From contig NZ_LROY01000001.1 in the NCBI RefSeq assembly GCF_001639145.1, forward strand, positions 932,501-996,500: DNA of 64,000 nt, given 5' to 3'. Origin of the DNA: Microbulbifer sp. Q7. GTDB lineage: Bacteria > Pseudomonadota > Gammaproteobacteria > Pseudomonadales > Cellvibrionaceae. The notes beneath the pieces are model-generated. The model had not been told where the DNA came from. It made no database searches and saw only the letters and a program-made list of their open reading frames with translations. The position numbers were made by a program, and so were the translations under genes. Below are positions 57,001 through 64,000 of the stretch, in pieces (positions within the stretch are counted from its first letter, which is position 1; each line of letters opens with the position of its first letter).

Positions 57001-59614
57001 CATGAGTAGCTGGATGCCCGTAGGGACCCTGGCGTCGGCCGTTGGTACCGAATGGTTGTCGATCATCGACGACGAGCTGGTAGCTGTAGCGGATTCTGGC
57101 AGTGGGTATCAATTGGTTTCTTCTGCACACCCATGTATTGGATGCGGCGCAAATACACCGCCGGTGTCGGTGTTCTCGGTAAATGCCGGTGCGGCTACGA
57201 CAGTAGCTGTGCATATATTCGACGCCTCGGCAAGTTCGGACGCTGAAGACGGAAGTGCCCTGAGCTATCGCTGGGATTTCGATGGCGATGGGAGCTGGGA
57301 TGCAGAATTTTCTTCGTCTGCCACCCGTGAGCACAAGTATGTTCTCGCCGGAAGTTATCCTGTGCGCCTGCAGGTGCGTGATAGCGGTGGACTGGTGGCG
57401 ACGTCCACTCAGAATATCGTCGTAGAACAAGGTATTGATCCGGGAATACCGGTCACTGATAGCATTCCCTATCAGCTGGATTTCAGTGCTACGGATATGG
57501 AAGTGGACCTTGCCCGTAGCAAGGCCTACATCAGCGATAAATCTGCGCGTCGTTTGTATGTGGTTGATCTCCTTACGGGCTTGACCGAGCGTTACTTTGA
57601 GTTTGAGCAGATGCCGGAACGCCTGACAATGACACCGGATGGCAACAAGCTGTATCTGGCGCTACTGGTGCAGGAACACAGCAGCTATTGGTGGGAGGAA
57701 GAGCAGTACGGTTATATCGCGGAATTTGATCTGGAATTACAGAGCCAGGTGAACACTCTGTTGGTCAGTGTTGATCCTTATGACCTGGTGGCGACCGACG
57801 GCGGCAAGCTGGTGGTTTCATCCGGTTCGGGCCAGTGGACCTACATCCACGCCTACGATGTTAGCAGTGGTGCTCTCCTCGGCTCCAGCTCAATCCGGCA
57901 GGCGTCCCGTCTTGCCTTACACCCGTCTCAGGAAGCAGTATTTGCTGCAGATACGGACGTTTCCCCCTCGGATATCGAAAAGTTCGATATCAGCGGCAGT
58001 GGTATTTCCAACCTTGGGGACTCGCCCTACCACGGTAGCCACCGCATGCGCGGAAACGTGTGGGCCACGCCCGATGGAAGCTATGTCATTACACGCGGTG
58101 GTGACCTGTTCCGTGCGTCGGATATGGAATTCGTGGCAGAGCTAACGGGTACCGGTATCCTGATCGAGCAGTTGTTTTTCGATGTCACCGAAGACATGGC
58201 ATTTGCGCTGCTGTCAGACGGCACCGCACAATATTTCAATATGACCTCGTGGCTTCCGGTGGGTAGTCTGGCCGTTGCTGCCGATACGCAGTTTATCGCC
58301 GCGGTTGGCAGTAGCGTGTTTACCGTGGTGGAGGGCGGTGCCTCATCCCAGCTGAATGAAACCGCCCATCCCTGCGTCGGATGTGGATCGAGCAGTCCAC
58401 CGACGGCATCCTTCAGTTACGGGCCCGATGCCGGAACCACCGCGGATGACTTCATGTTTGATGCCAGCGCCAGCGTGGATGCGGAAGACGGTACCAATTT
58501 ACGCTTCCGCTGGGATATAGACGGCGATGGCCAGTGGGACAATGGCTTCTCTACAATAGCAACATTGGAGCATCGCTTCCTGCTATCCGGAAATGTGACC
58601 GTGCGTCTGCAGGTAGTGGATTCTGCTGGCTATACCGCCACCGCTCAGCAGCAGATCTCCGTGACACAGGGTACGGATACAGGCACGGCGGTCTCCGACA
58701 GCACCGCTTATGAGTTGAATTTCGCGATTACCGATCACGTTGCCGACCCTGCACGGGACAAAGCGTATTTCAGCGATAAGTCGGCGCAACGGTTGTACGT
58801 AGTGGACCTCATTAGTGGCTTGACCGAACGTTATTTCGAGCTTCCGTTTATGCCTGATCAGTTGGCTATCACTCCGGATGGCAGCAAGCTATATCTTGCC
58901 CTGTTGGCCCATGCGCACAGCGGAACACGCTGGGAGCAAGATCAATTCGGCTACGTGGCTGAATTTGATCTGGAGCTGCAGGCACACACCAATACTCTTG
59001 CGGTCGGTATTGATCCCTACGACCTGATCGCGACCGATGATGGACTGATGGCCATATCGTCCGGCTCGGGCCAGTGGACCGAGATTCATCTCTACGATAC
59101 GGCGACTGGTAGCAAGTTGGGTTCCACGGGTATTCGTCACCGCTCGCGGCTCGCACTACACCCTTCACAAAATGCTGTATTTGCTGCGGATACGGATCTC
59201 TCACCTTCGGATATCGAGAAATTTTCGATCAGTAGCGCGGGTATTGTCAGTGAGGGGGATTCGCCGTATCACGGAGATCACCGCATGGCGGGTAATGTCT
59301 GGGCCACGCCGGATTCGCAGCATGTGGTCACCCGCGGTGGCGATGTATTCCTCGCCTCGGATTTGACCTATGTGCTGAGCATGACCAGTGCGGGGGCGGG
59401 GGTTGAGCAGGTGGCGTTTGATCCGGCAACTGGAAGCCTGCATGCAATTGGTATGGACGGTATTTTGTACGAATACGATTATCTCAGTAGTTTCGAACTT
59501 CTGGGCACAGACGCCAGCTATACCGATCCAAAATATTTGTTGCAGGGAAGTGGTCAGCTGTATGTTGTATTGCCAGACGGAATTGGTCATCGCCTACAGC
59601 AGGTGACGGAATAA
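54035..59614 (+). CDS. Giant surface lipoprotein: poly-Ser linker, calcium-type Asp repeats, four beta-propeller units and three PKD domains
   Basis: 1859 residues. Signal peptide and lipobox LLLAAC (Cys24). Residues ~30-88 are an almost pure Ser/Gly linker. Residues ~252-311 are Asp-rich thrombospondin-type-3/EF-like (DIDGDGLANVDDPDDDNDG). The rest is four ~413-residue units with PERMTASSDGSKLYIALL, EHSSYWWDEDQIGY, VDPYDLVVTDNGKLIITPGS-type strands, i.e. YncE-like propellers. The first three end in HPCxxC and are followed by a PKD domain (YRWDIDNDGQWETGF, YRWDFDGDGSWD, FRWDIDGDGQWDNGF). The fourth ends the protein. Likely an outer-membrane-anchored binding scaffold; ligand unknown. Terminator follows. 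Confidence 0.85.
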   Translation: MNDWVFNRVLRIATVALILLLAACGGGSGSDSSGGGGLSSSSSGSSSGSSSSSSSSSSGSSSSSSSSSSSSSSSSSGGSGSSSSSSGGIVEPEQGIFFDSPVAGLSYTTDSGLKGTTDTLGAFEYQPDDNITFTLGSITFPELPAQPVMTPLDLFSATDFSDPALVNTLVLLQSLDDDGDIQDHINISAVRADAVTSAGLELSDLDQPYAEFVTSEKVQALLEALGVDALRVSRLNAILHFERALADSPILDIDGDGLANVDDPDDDNDGTIDALDHLPWNPQEQDDFDGDRIGDNTDTDDDADGLEDALDEHREFVVISRSDLGSAAHSFVDAQHNLLYVSIKDRNALDVLDLKSGEVVQTLAFDKMPERMTASSDGSKLYIALLEREHSSYWWDEDQIGYVAIVDLNSRKVVKTLTLKVDPYDLVVTDNGKLIITPGSGQWGNIIAFDADTGAELARAGNIYQRSQIAILPSEQSLFTVRDSSSRIDKFDFSGAGITRISDVPHSYEHRMGYDIWATPDEKYLLAGAGDLYNANDLSFVKSIAPLSKLIIAVHFDTLQNLAWVVLSDSSVLILNLTTFEVIASDVVLGSVIGMATDATTITYFILDRGELITLRKPHPCTRCFENTAPMAQFGFTPTNGDTTDTYVFDASLSDDAETGESLKYRWDIDNDGQWETGFSPEALFEHRFRIAGSRFVRLQVKDQGGLVASTIKSINVIQGVDSGIVVDDSVADSLNFDVTQVLEDRARGLLYISDKSAKRLYVVNLASGLTERYFEFDLMPERMAMTPDGSKMYLALLAQEHSSYWWDEDQYGYIAQFDLEILAHTKTLKVDVDPFDLVATDAGKLIIASGSGQWTNIFAYDAETGGLLGSSSIRQASRLSLHPSQDWVFAATTDSSPSDFSKFDIRGAGIELVGDSPYHGDHRVRGGVWVTPDGNYLVSRGGDIFKTSDMTYVASMTSESVYIDQLIFDEVENTVFAVTTENNIQYFNMSSWMPVGTLASAVGTEWLSIIDDELVAVADSGSGYQLVSSAHPCIGCGANTPPVSVFSVNAGAATTVAVHIFDASASSDAEDGSALSYRWDFDGDGSWDAEFSSSATREHKYVLAGSYPVRLQVRDSGGLVATSTQNIVVEQGIDPGIPVTDSIPYQLDFSATDMEVDLARSKAYISDKSARRLYVVDLLTGLTERYFEFEQMPERLTMTPDGNKLYLALLVQEHSSYWWEEEQYGYIAEFDLELQSQVNTLLVSVDPYDLVATDGGKLVVSSGSGQWTYIHAYDVSSGALLGSSSIRQASRLALHPSQEAVFAADTDVSPSDIEKFDISGSGISNLGDSPYHGSHRMRGNVWATPDGSYVITRGGDLFRASDMEFVAELTGTGILIEQLFFDVTEDMAFALLSDGTAQYFNMTSWLPVGSLAVAADTQFIAAVGSSVFTVVEGGASSQLNETAHPCVGCGSSSPPTASFSYGPDAGTTADDFMFDASASVDAEDGTNLRFRWDIDGDGQWDNGFSTIATLEHRFLLSGNVTVRLQVVDSAGYTATAQQQISVTQGTDTGTAVSDSTAYELNFAITDHVADPARDKAYFSDKSAQRLYVVDLISGLTERYFELPFMPDQLAITPDGSKLYLALLAHAHSGTRWEQDQFGYVAEFDLELQAHTNTLAVGIDPYDLIATDDGLMAISSGSGQWTEIHLYDTATGSKLGSTGIRHRSRLALHPSQNAVFAADTDLSPSDIEKFSISSAGIVSEGDSPYHGDHRMAGNVWATPDSQHVVTRGGDVFLASDLTYVLSMTSAGAGVEQVAFDPATGSLHAIGMDGILYEYDYLSSFELLGTDASYTDPKYLLQGSGQLYVVLPDGIGHRLQQVTE
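54147..54296 (+). repeat. Ser-codon low-complexity tract
   Basis: About 150 bp of degenerate AGC/AGT/TCx codons encoding the poly-Ser linker of the giant lipoprotein. Unlike the ttccag tract at 12858 the units are not identical, so it is less prone to slippage. Confidence 0.9.
54985..59611 (+). repeat. Four-fold ~1239-bp internal tandem repeat
   Basis: The same landmark (the SSYWW-region codons) occurs at 55199, 56435, 57674 and 58913, giving periods of 1236, 1239 and 1239 bp. The first two copies share 33 identical bases at this landmark (55199-55231 and 56435-56467). Units 2 and 3 are most alike; unit 1 has diverged in its second half and unit 4 has lost the Trp-Trp. Confidence 0.9.
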
Positions 59615-59646
59615 TCCAGCGCTACTGCGCGATTCGTAATGTCTTA

Positions 59647-59681
59647 CCATAAAAAACGGCGCATGGCGCCGTTTTTTATGG
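59647..59681. terminator. Bidirectional rho-independent terminator
   Basis: CCATAAAAAACGGCGC and its exact complement around a 3-nt loop, with six T at both ends. It lies between the giant lipoprotein gene and the convergent subtilisin gene. Confidence 0.95.
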
Positions 59682-59696
59682 TCGTATGTTTGGTGC

Positions 59697-61637
59697 TTAA
59701 AAGTAGCAGCGCCCGCCCCAACGGAAGCGGCAGGTTGCGTTAACACTTTTGGTAACCGAGTGGCTTTCGCCGGCGTCGTCGGTGACGGTCAGGGTTACGC
59801 TGTAGGTGCCATCTTCCGCGTATTCATGACTCGGGTTCTGCGCACTGGAACTGCTGCCATCGCCAAAATCCCAGTGCCAGCTTTCAATGGTGCCGTCGGC
59901 GTCGCTACTGGTATCGGTAAAGCTGGCAGTCGTGCGGGAGACCGAGAAGGTAAAGTCGGCAATTGGAGCCTGGTTCGGGGTACTGGTGTTCGGGTCGGTG
60001 ACCGTGACGGTCTGGCTGCGGGTGGCGCTGGTGCCCCCGTCGTCGGTGACGGTCAGGGATACGGAATAGGTGCCGGCCGCACCGTAGGTGTGACTGGGGT
60101 GCTGGACGCTGCTGCGGTTGCCATCACCAAAATCCCAGTCCCACGCGGTGATATTACCGTCGGCATCGCTGCTTTGATCCTGGCAGTCAATGGTCAGTGC
60201 CTCGTCCACACACGTGAATCCCACAACCGGCGGCTGATTGCCATCACTGACCGCATTGAGCGCGGCACGGGCATCCAGGATTCCGGCACCGCAACCGCCG
60301 CTGCAGTTACCGGGCAAGTCCCGCGCGGTGTCGCGCAGTGCGTCGCGCACCTGGTCGGGAGAAAGGTCGGGGTTTGCCTGATACAGCAGCGCGGCCACGC
60401 CGGCCACATGGGGCGCTGCCATACTGGTGCCCTGATAGAACCGGTAGTTTTCTCCCGCCGGCCCCTGAGTGCCACTGTTGAGGGTGGAGAGAACGCCGTT
60501 ACCGCTGGTGCTGGTTTCGCCACCCGGCGCGCTGAGATCGATGGACGTTCCGTAGTTGGAATAGGACGCGCGATTGCCCTCGCGATCCGTAGCCGCCACC
60601 GTCACGACGCCATTGCAGTTTGCGGGAGAAAAATCGCCGGCATCTGCGTTGCTGTTGCCGGCCGCCGTCACCACGGTGGCACCATTGCTGCGCGCGGTGT
60701 TGATCGCATTTTGCATAGCCGTGCTGCAGCTGCCCGTGCCGCCAAGGCTGAGATTGATGACCTGCGCCGGGGTGTTATTGGTGGGCACACCGGGCACGTT
60801 ACCGCCACTCGTCCATACGATGGCATCGATAATGTCGGACGTGTAGCCGCCGCATTTTCCGAGTACCCGGGCGACCAGTACCCTGGCCCCGTGGGCGACA
60901 CCGGCAACGCCGCGGTTGTTGTTGGTCAAAGCGGCAATGGTGCCGGCCACATGGGTACCGTGCCAGCTACTGTTGCGCGGCTGGGATGGATTGAAGAAAC
61001 CACACTCCCACGCGCGCAGCCAGTCGCCGGGATCGCTAGGGTCGCTGTCGCGGCCGTCGCCATCATTGGCCACTGCGGTGTCATCGATGAAGTCGTAGCC
61101 CAGGATAATGTTGTCATTCAAATCCGAATGGTCGGTAATGCCGGTATCGATCACCGCTACCACCACACCGCTGCCGTCGTGGGTATCCCAGGCCGTCTCA
61201 AGGTTAATACCTCCGGTGGCCTCAAAATAATGCCACTGCTCGTTGTAGCGGCTATCTCCCGGTACCGCGGTATGCTGCATCAGCTGGTCCACCTCTACCG
61301 AAAGCACGCCGGGCTGGTTGCTCAGGGCACTGACCAGCCTCTGCAAGCTGGCTGGGGCGAGCGGGTGTTGCAGTCGCAATACATCGAATTGTCCGTTGGC
61401 GAGGCTGCGGCGGTAGTGCAGTTTCACTCCGGCAATACTGGACAGATTGGCCGCGATTTCCGGTGCGTTGCGATCCTGGCGGGGCAGCGCGAATTGCAGA
61501 ATAAGCTGCTGCGCATGGGGCGCAGAGCTCGCGCTGGAAATGTCGGGAGATGCTTGTGCGGTGGAAGTCACCGAGAAGAGCGCGGCGAGGGCAAAACACA
61601 GGCTCGCCGATGCGCGCCGAACGGAAAAAAAGGCCAC
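59697..61637 (-). CDS. Secreted subtilisin-like (S8) serine protease with two PKD domains
   Basis: About 646 residues. Start GTG 61637 is chosen because AAGGA lies seven bases upstream; an in-frame GTG at 61706 lacks one. Signal peptide ending STAQA, then an inhibitor-like prodomain (~25-115). The catalytic domain has VVVAVIDTGITDHSDLND (Asp), SSWHGTHVAGTIAAL (His), the oxyanion VVTAAGNSNADAG, and FYQGTSMAAPHVAGVAALLY (Ser). Two PKD domains follow (WDWDFGDGNRSSVQHPSHTY and WHWDFGDGSSSSAQNPSHEY). The Cys-containing tail ends CRFRWGGRCYF. Typical extracellular protease of marine gammaproteobacteria. Confidence 0.93.
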   Translation of the reverse strand: MAFFSVRRASASLCFALAALFSVTSTAQASPDISSASSAPHAQQLILQFALPRQDRNAPEIAANLSSIAGVKLHYRRSLANGQFDVLRLQHPLAPASLQRLVSALSNQPGVLSVEVDQLMQHTAVPGDSRYNEQWHYFEATGGINLETAWDTHDGSGVVVAVIDTGITDHSDLNDNIILGYDFIDDTAVANDGDGRDSDPSDPGDWLRAWECGFFNPSQPRNSSWHGTHVAGTIAALTNNNRGVAGVAHGARVLVARVLGKCGGYTSDIIDAIVWTSGGNVPGVPTNNTPAQVINLSLGGTGSCSTAMQNAINTARSNGATVVTAAGNSNADAGDFSPANCNGVVTVAATDREGNRASYSNYGTSIDLSAPGGETSTSGNGVLSTLNSGTQGPAGENYRFYQGTSMAAPHVAGVAALLYQANPDLSPDQVRDALRDTARDLPGNCSGGCGAGILDARAALNAVSDGNQPPVVGFTCVDEALTIDCQDQSSDADGNITAWDWDFGDGNRSSVQHPSHTYGAAGTYSVSLTVTDDGGTSATRSQTVTVTDPNTSTPNQAPIADFTFSVSRTTASFTDTSSDADGTIESWHWDFGDGSSSSAQNPSHEYAEDGTYSVTLTVTDDAGESHSVTKSVNATCRFRWGGRCYF

Positions 61638-61772
61638 GGTTACATCCTTGTACTGCTGGACGCGGGAAGACGCGCCGGACTGATCACAGCACCATCCTGG
61701 CGCCACTCATTTAAGCCTAGCAGGCGGGTGCGTGCTGGCCAGAATTGCGAGATCGCACGCGGATGCCGGGCA

Positions 61773-62588
61773 TCACCCGCGAATAAACTGAGATTTTTTA
61801 ATCCAGTGCTTGCCGCGGTAGCGGCGGGTGGGGGCGGAGGTGGTCTTGGCCCAGAAGTAGTCCCGGTTGAACTGGAACTCGACCTCGTAGCCCTCTGCGA
61901 GTGCCGCCAGTGGCATGGCCTGCCATGTGGACTGGCGGCGCTTGCTAGTGGCTTCCAGCAGGTATTCGGTGTCGTCGACAATGGCGATCACCCAGGCATG
62001 GCCCTGCCCCCTGTGCGTGCCCAGGGCGACGCGCGCATCAATGCCGAGGTTGATCAGCCAGTCGGCGAGCAGGATGGCATGGTCTTCACAGTCTCCGCGT
62101 TTCTGGTAATAGGCCTGGCGCGAGGTCTGCCAGATATCCGCGAGCCCGGCGTACTGCAGATGGTCGTACTGATATTCCTTGCGGGTTGCCAGGGTGTACA
62201 GGGGTACCCACAGCGCTTTGGTTTCAAACGGTTGAAAGCCCACCAGGTAGCTGTTGGCGAAATGATGCAGCTTGTCGAGGCCACGCGCGGATGCGGTAAC
62301 CGATTCCAGGCCCTGCCAGTTCCATACCGAGATGTAGCTGCTGTCGTGTTCGGAGCGCTGTCCTACCGCCTGCTGCACCATGGCCTCCGTGAGTGGGGCG
62401 CTGGTGCCGGGTACGACTACCGTACCCCGCTGGTTGTCGCGCACGCCGGGTGTCTCCGGCTCGCCGCGCACGGATACCAGCTTGCGCTCCTGCAAGGTGT
62501 GTTGCGCAGGCAAATGTTGCCACTGTCGCACAACTTCCGGCAGCAACAGCACTATGGCCAGCAGGGCGCTGGCAAGTAACCACCTCAC
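61773..62588 (-). CDS. Transglutaminase-like cysteine peptidase family protein
   Basis: 271 residues with an N-terminal membrane anchor or signal (LLASALLAIVLLLPEVV). The papain/transglutaminase-like core has the Cys of KRGDCEDHAILLADWLINLG (residue ~167), the His of GQGHAWVIAIVDD (~198) and an acidic third position in YLLEATSK. An upstream region around YISVWNWQGLESVTASARG is unrecognised. The family acts in protein crosslinking or proteolysis in the envelope; substrate unknown. It starts 9 bp after the DUF350 gene, so the two are co-transcribed. Confidence 0.75.
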   Translation of the reverse strand: MRWLLASALLAIVLLLPEVVRQWQHLPAQHTLQERKLVSVRGEPETPGVRDNQRGTVVVPGTSAPLTEAMVQQAVGQRSEHDSSYISVWNWQGLESVTASARGLDKLHHFANSYLVGFQPFETKALWVPLYTLATRKEYQYDHLQYAGLADIWQTSRQAYYQKRGDCEDHAILLADWLINLGIDARVALGTHRGQGHAWVIAIVDDTEYLLEATSKRRQSTWQAMPLAALAEGYEVEFQFNRDYFWAKTTSAPTRRYRGKHWIKKSQFIRG

Positions 62589-62597
62589 TGCCAGCGC

Positions 62598-62828
62598 CTA
62601 GCCTTTTAGCCCGAAAGAAATAATCAATGCGACGAAGATCAGGATCGTTGAGGCAAAAATAGCCACGGCGATATTGCCGTTCTTCAGTTCCCCTTCGATG
62701 TCTACGTGCTTCAGCAGCTTTTTGTCGATGATCAGCAGCGCCACCATGCCAATCAGTAACGCCAGCAGGGTATACAGCAGGTTCAGTCCAAGATTAAACA
62801 GGGTTGCAGTGAGGAATTCAGATTGCAC
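62598..62828 (-). CDS. DUF350-family small membrane protein
   Basis: 76 residues from GTG 62828; an in-frame TTG at 62861 is possible. Two membrane helices (LGLNLLYTLLALLIGMVALL and NIAVAIFASTILIFVALIIS) are separated by a charged loop containing DKKLLKHVDIEGELKNG. The conserved loop followed by GNIAVAI fits DUF350. The function of the family is unknown; members are often next to transglutaminase-like or spermidine-synthase-like genes. It is 9 bp upstream of the transglutaminase-like gene. Confidence 0.7.
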   Translation of the reverse strand: MQSEFLTATLFNLGLNLLYTLLALLIGMVALLIIDKKLLKHVDIEGELKNGNIAVAIFASTILIFVALIISFGLKG

Positions 62829-63226
62829 GTGATTCGGTCCATGTCGGTCAATTTTGGGCAATTAGAGCATAAGCGCCGCGGCTTTTCTGCCCGCTGTTTG
62901 CGACCCGTGTACCTTGGGTTTCGCAGTGCAATCGGGGCCCTTCCCGGTACAAACGTGGCTGGAGGTGGGCCTGCAGACAAAAAAGTGTGCAGAAAAGCAT
63001 TTTTACACCAGGAAAAACCGTGCTCCGGAAGCACCGCACTGGAGGAAACCAGTGCATACCAAAAGGCTTTGAGGGTAGAACAGCAGTGATAAGTTGATCG
63101 AAGCAAAACCCCTGACCAAAGTTGCCGTTACAGTTTCAGATAGGCGGGATTTTAGCGGGTTTTTTGTTGGGAACGGTATTTTCGCTGAGTAGACTTCCGG
63201 ACACGTTGAAAGAGGAGGTGTTCTCC
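62829..63226. other. Intergenic region, no gene seen
   Basis: 398-bp divergent gap between the DUF350 gene and a small secreted protein. Short open frames here look non-coding. It likely holds both promoters; the A/T-rich segment near 63150-63190 precedes the rightward gene. Confidence 0.4.
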
Positions 63227-63616
63227 ATGCGTTATTTACTACCTGTAGTTCTGTTTTGTTCGCTCTCTGGTGTCGCGATGGCACAGCAACCGATGTCTCA
63301 GCTGCCGGCTGGTGCTTCGGAAGTGCAGATTTTGGGTAAAACCTATTGGCACAGCGGCGATAACTTCTACCAGTTCAATGAGGAAACCGGCATGTTCTAT
63401 CAGGTTCCTCAGCCCACTGTGCAGGCGCATAAGGACCGTGTATCGCAAGCGCATATGTATCAGCGCAGTCAGACTCTGCCGGGTACCGGTCTGACCGGTG
63501 ACCAGATTGAGGGCTGTCGTAATGCGGCTGCGGATAAATCCAATGAGGTGCCCAATCGCGGTAGCCAGGTGTACATCAATGAGTACAACAGCTGCATCCG
63601 TGATCTGCAGCAGTAA
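63227..63616 (+). CDS. Small secreted protein of unknown function
   Basis: 129 residues from ATG 63227, which has GGAGG about nine bases upstream; a longer frame starting at 63122 is rejected for lacking such a site. Signal peptide RYLLPVVLFCSLSGVAMAQQ. The mature part has a TYWHSGDNFYQFNEETGMFY beta segment rich in aromatic residues, and two cysteines (EGCRNAAADKSNEV and YNSCIRDLQQ) that could form a disulfide. No family recognised. A terminator follows. Confidence 0.75.
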   Translation: MRYLLPVVLFCSLSGVAMAQQPMSQLPAGASEVQILGKTYWHSGDNFYQFNEETGMFYQVPQPTVQAHKDRVSQAHMYQRSQTLPGTGLTGDQIEGCRNAAADKSNEVPNRGSQVYINEYNSCIRDLQQ

Positions 63617-63618
63617 CG

Positions 63619-63658
63619 CTCAATCGTAACTCTCAATCGTAACTCTCAATCGATTGAG
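63619..63658 (+). repeat. 13-bp tandem repeat ending in a palindrome
   Basis: CTCAATCGTAACT occurs twice in tandem (63619-63644). A third partial copy runs into CTCAATCGATTGAG (63645-63658), a perfect 14-bp palindrome. It lies just after the stop of the small secreted protein gene. Confidence 0.85.
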
Positions 63659-63665
63659 GGAGAGG

Positions 63666-63699
63666 AAAAAGGTCTGCCGGGGAACTGGCAGACCTTTTT
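63666..63699 (+). terminator. Rho-independent terminator
   Basis: AAAAAGGTCTGCC / GGCAGACCTTTTT stem around an 8-nt loop with six T after it. It ends the small secreted protein gene and may also serve the convergent globin gene. Confidence 0.92.
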
Positions 63700-63742
63700 T
63701 ATTGTGTGTGGATTGCACGCCCGCTAATGAGTGGGCTGCCGC

Positions 63743-64000
63743 TCAGTAGGCTGCGCGGATCAGCTCAATGCCGGGGCCGATGGCGCGGCGCCAGGCGAGT
63801 TCGGTCGCTTCATCAAACTGGGGGTCGTACTGGCGCAGAGTGGCAAGTAATGCGTCCAGCCACAAGCCATACCATTCCGGACGGATGTTGTGTCCCTTGC
63901 GCGAGTGGCTGCACCCGAGGGCGCGCAGTTTGGTATCCGGCATGCCGCGGGCGTGCAGCACCAGTTGCAAGATGCCATTGCGCAGCAGGTGGCGCTGTGC
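63743..64000 (-). CDS. Globin-domain protein, C-terminal part (5' end beyond window)
   Basis: About 85 residues reach the stop at 63743; the start is outside the window. The fragment NGILQLVLHARGMPD, HSRKGHNIRPEWYGLWLDAL and YDPQFDEATELAWRRAIGPG looks like the FG-H half of a bacterial globin. In this type His and Trp-rich helix G follows the proximal region and the protein ends with an ELIRAAY-like helix. The proximal histidine cannot be identified with certainty because the N-terminal helices are missing. Family call is tentative. Confidence 0.6.
   Translation of the reverse strand, partial: AQRHLLRNGILQLVLHARGMPDTKLRALGCSHSRKGHNIRPEWYGLWLDALLATLRQYDPQFDEATELAWRRAIGPGIELIRAAY

Noticed and set aside
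59760..62579. 939-codon open frame antisense to the subtilisin and transglutaminase-like genes
   Set aside because: It crosses two clear minus-strand genes and their intergenic gap; the product is Gly/Ala/Arg/His low-quality sequence.

Overview
This is 64 kb of chromosome from a marine-type gammaproteobacterium, most likely Microbulbifer or a close relative in the Cellvibrionales. The inference rests on GC-rich coding sequence, a complete hut pathway, a LiuR-controlled leucine/isovalerate gene, RsmE, Tex, MetF/AhcY/MetK, and secreted lipoproteins with the long poly-Ser linkers typical of that group. No species call is possible from the sequence alone. I see no tRNA, rRNA, CRISPR array, transposase or integrase.

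Layout. 1-1156: end of a liu (leucine/isovalerate) locus with isovaleryl-CoA dehydrogenase, the MerR regulator LiuR and a perfect 18-bp palindromic operator. 1323-2852: an ECF sigma factor translationally coupled to a four-helix membrane protein, then a small superinfection-immunity-like membrane protein. 2957-9835: histidine utilisation, with hutH, hutU and hutC leftward and hutI-hutG rightward around one perfect HutC-type operator (7306-7319). 9854-16275: a Nudix hydrolase, a class C beta-lactamase, a phosphopantetheinyl transferase, a RetSat/carotenoid-desaturase-like flavoprotein with an N-terminal poly-Ser tract, a TetR regulator and an RluA-type pseudouridine synthase. 16334-27208: Tex, an RND adaptor-pump pair, RsmE, a HAD phosphatase, small membrane proteins and an OmpA-like lipoprotein.

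27291-32100 is a methionine/SAM-cycle block (metF, ahcY, metK) headed by an ArsR-methyltransferase fusion resembling SahR, with palindromic operators at its promoter. 32351-35589 holds transketolase and erythrose-4-phosphate dehydrogenase, which together can feed pyridoxal-phosphate synthesis. 35754-38211: a beta-propeller lipoprotein and a DTW-domain tRNA-modifying enzyme.

38503-43062 is the most intriguing part. It is a three-gene cassette: a membrane-anchored TIR-TPR protein, a small acidic unknown protein with a very strong ribosome-binding site, and a two-helix membrane protein carrying tandem RCK/TrkA-N-type Rossmann folds and a C-terminal RyR domain. A TIR enzyme that consumes NAD beside a membrane protein with nucleotide-binding and RyR modules suggests an NAD-derived signal acting on a membrane effector, possibly in anti-phage defence. 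The function is inference.

43085-64000 is rich in exported proteins: a Cys-rich zinc protease lipoprotein, a secreted peroxiredoxin, a YggN-like protein, a TonB-dependent receptor, a Tat-exported aminotransferase with a TSUP permease, an 830-aa-class zinc metalloprotease, an 1859-aa lipoprotein built from four ~413-residue propeller repeats separated by PKD domains, a subtilisin with two PKD domains, a transglutaminase-like protein with a DUF350 partner, and the end of a globin gene.

Three intergenic copies (6363-6474, 7461-7570, 34403-34509) of a ~110-nt nested inverted-repeat element show compensatory base changes in their stems and all lie in the sense orientation upstream of a gene. They are either a structured RNA family or a MITE-like repeat.
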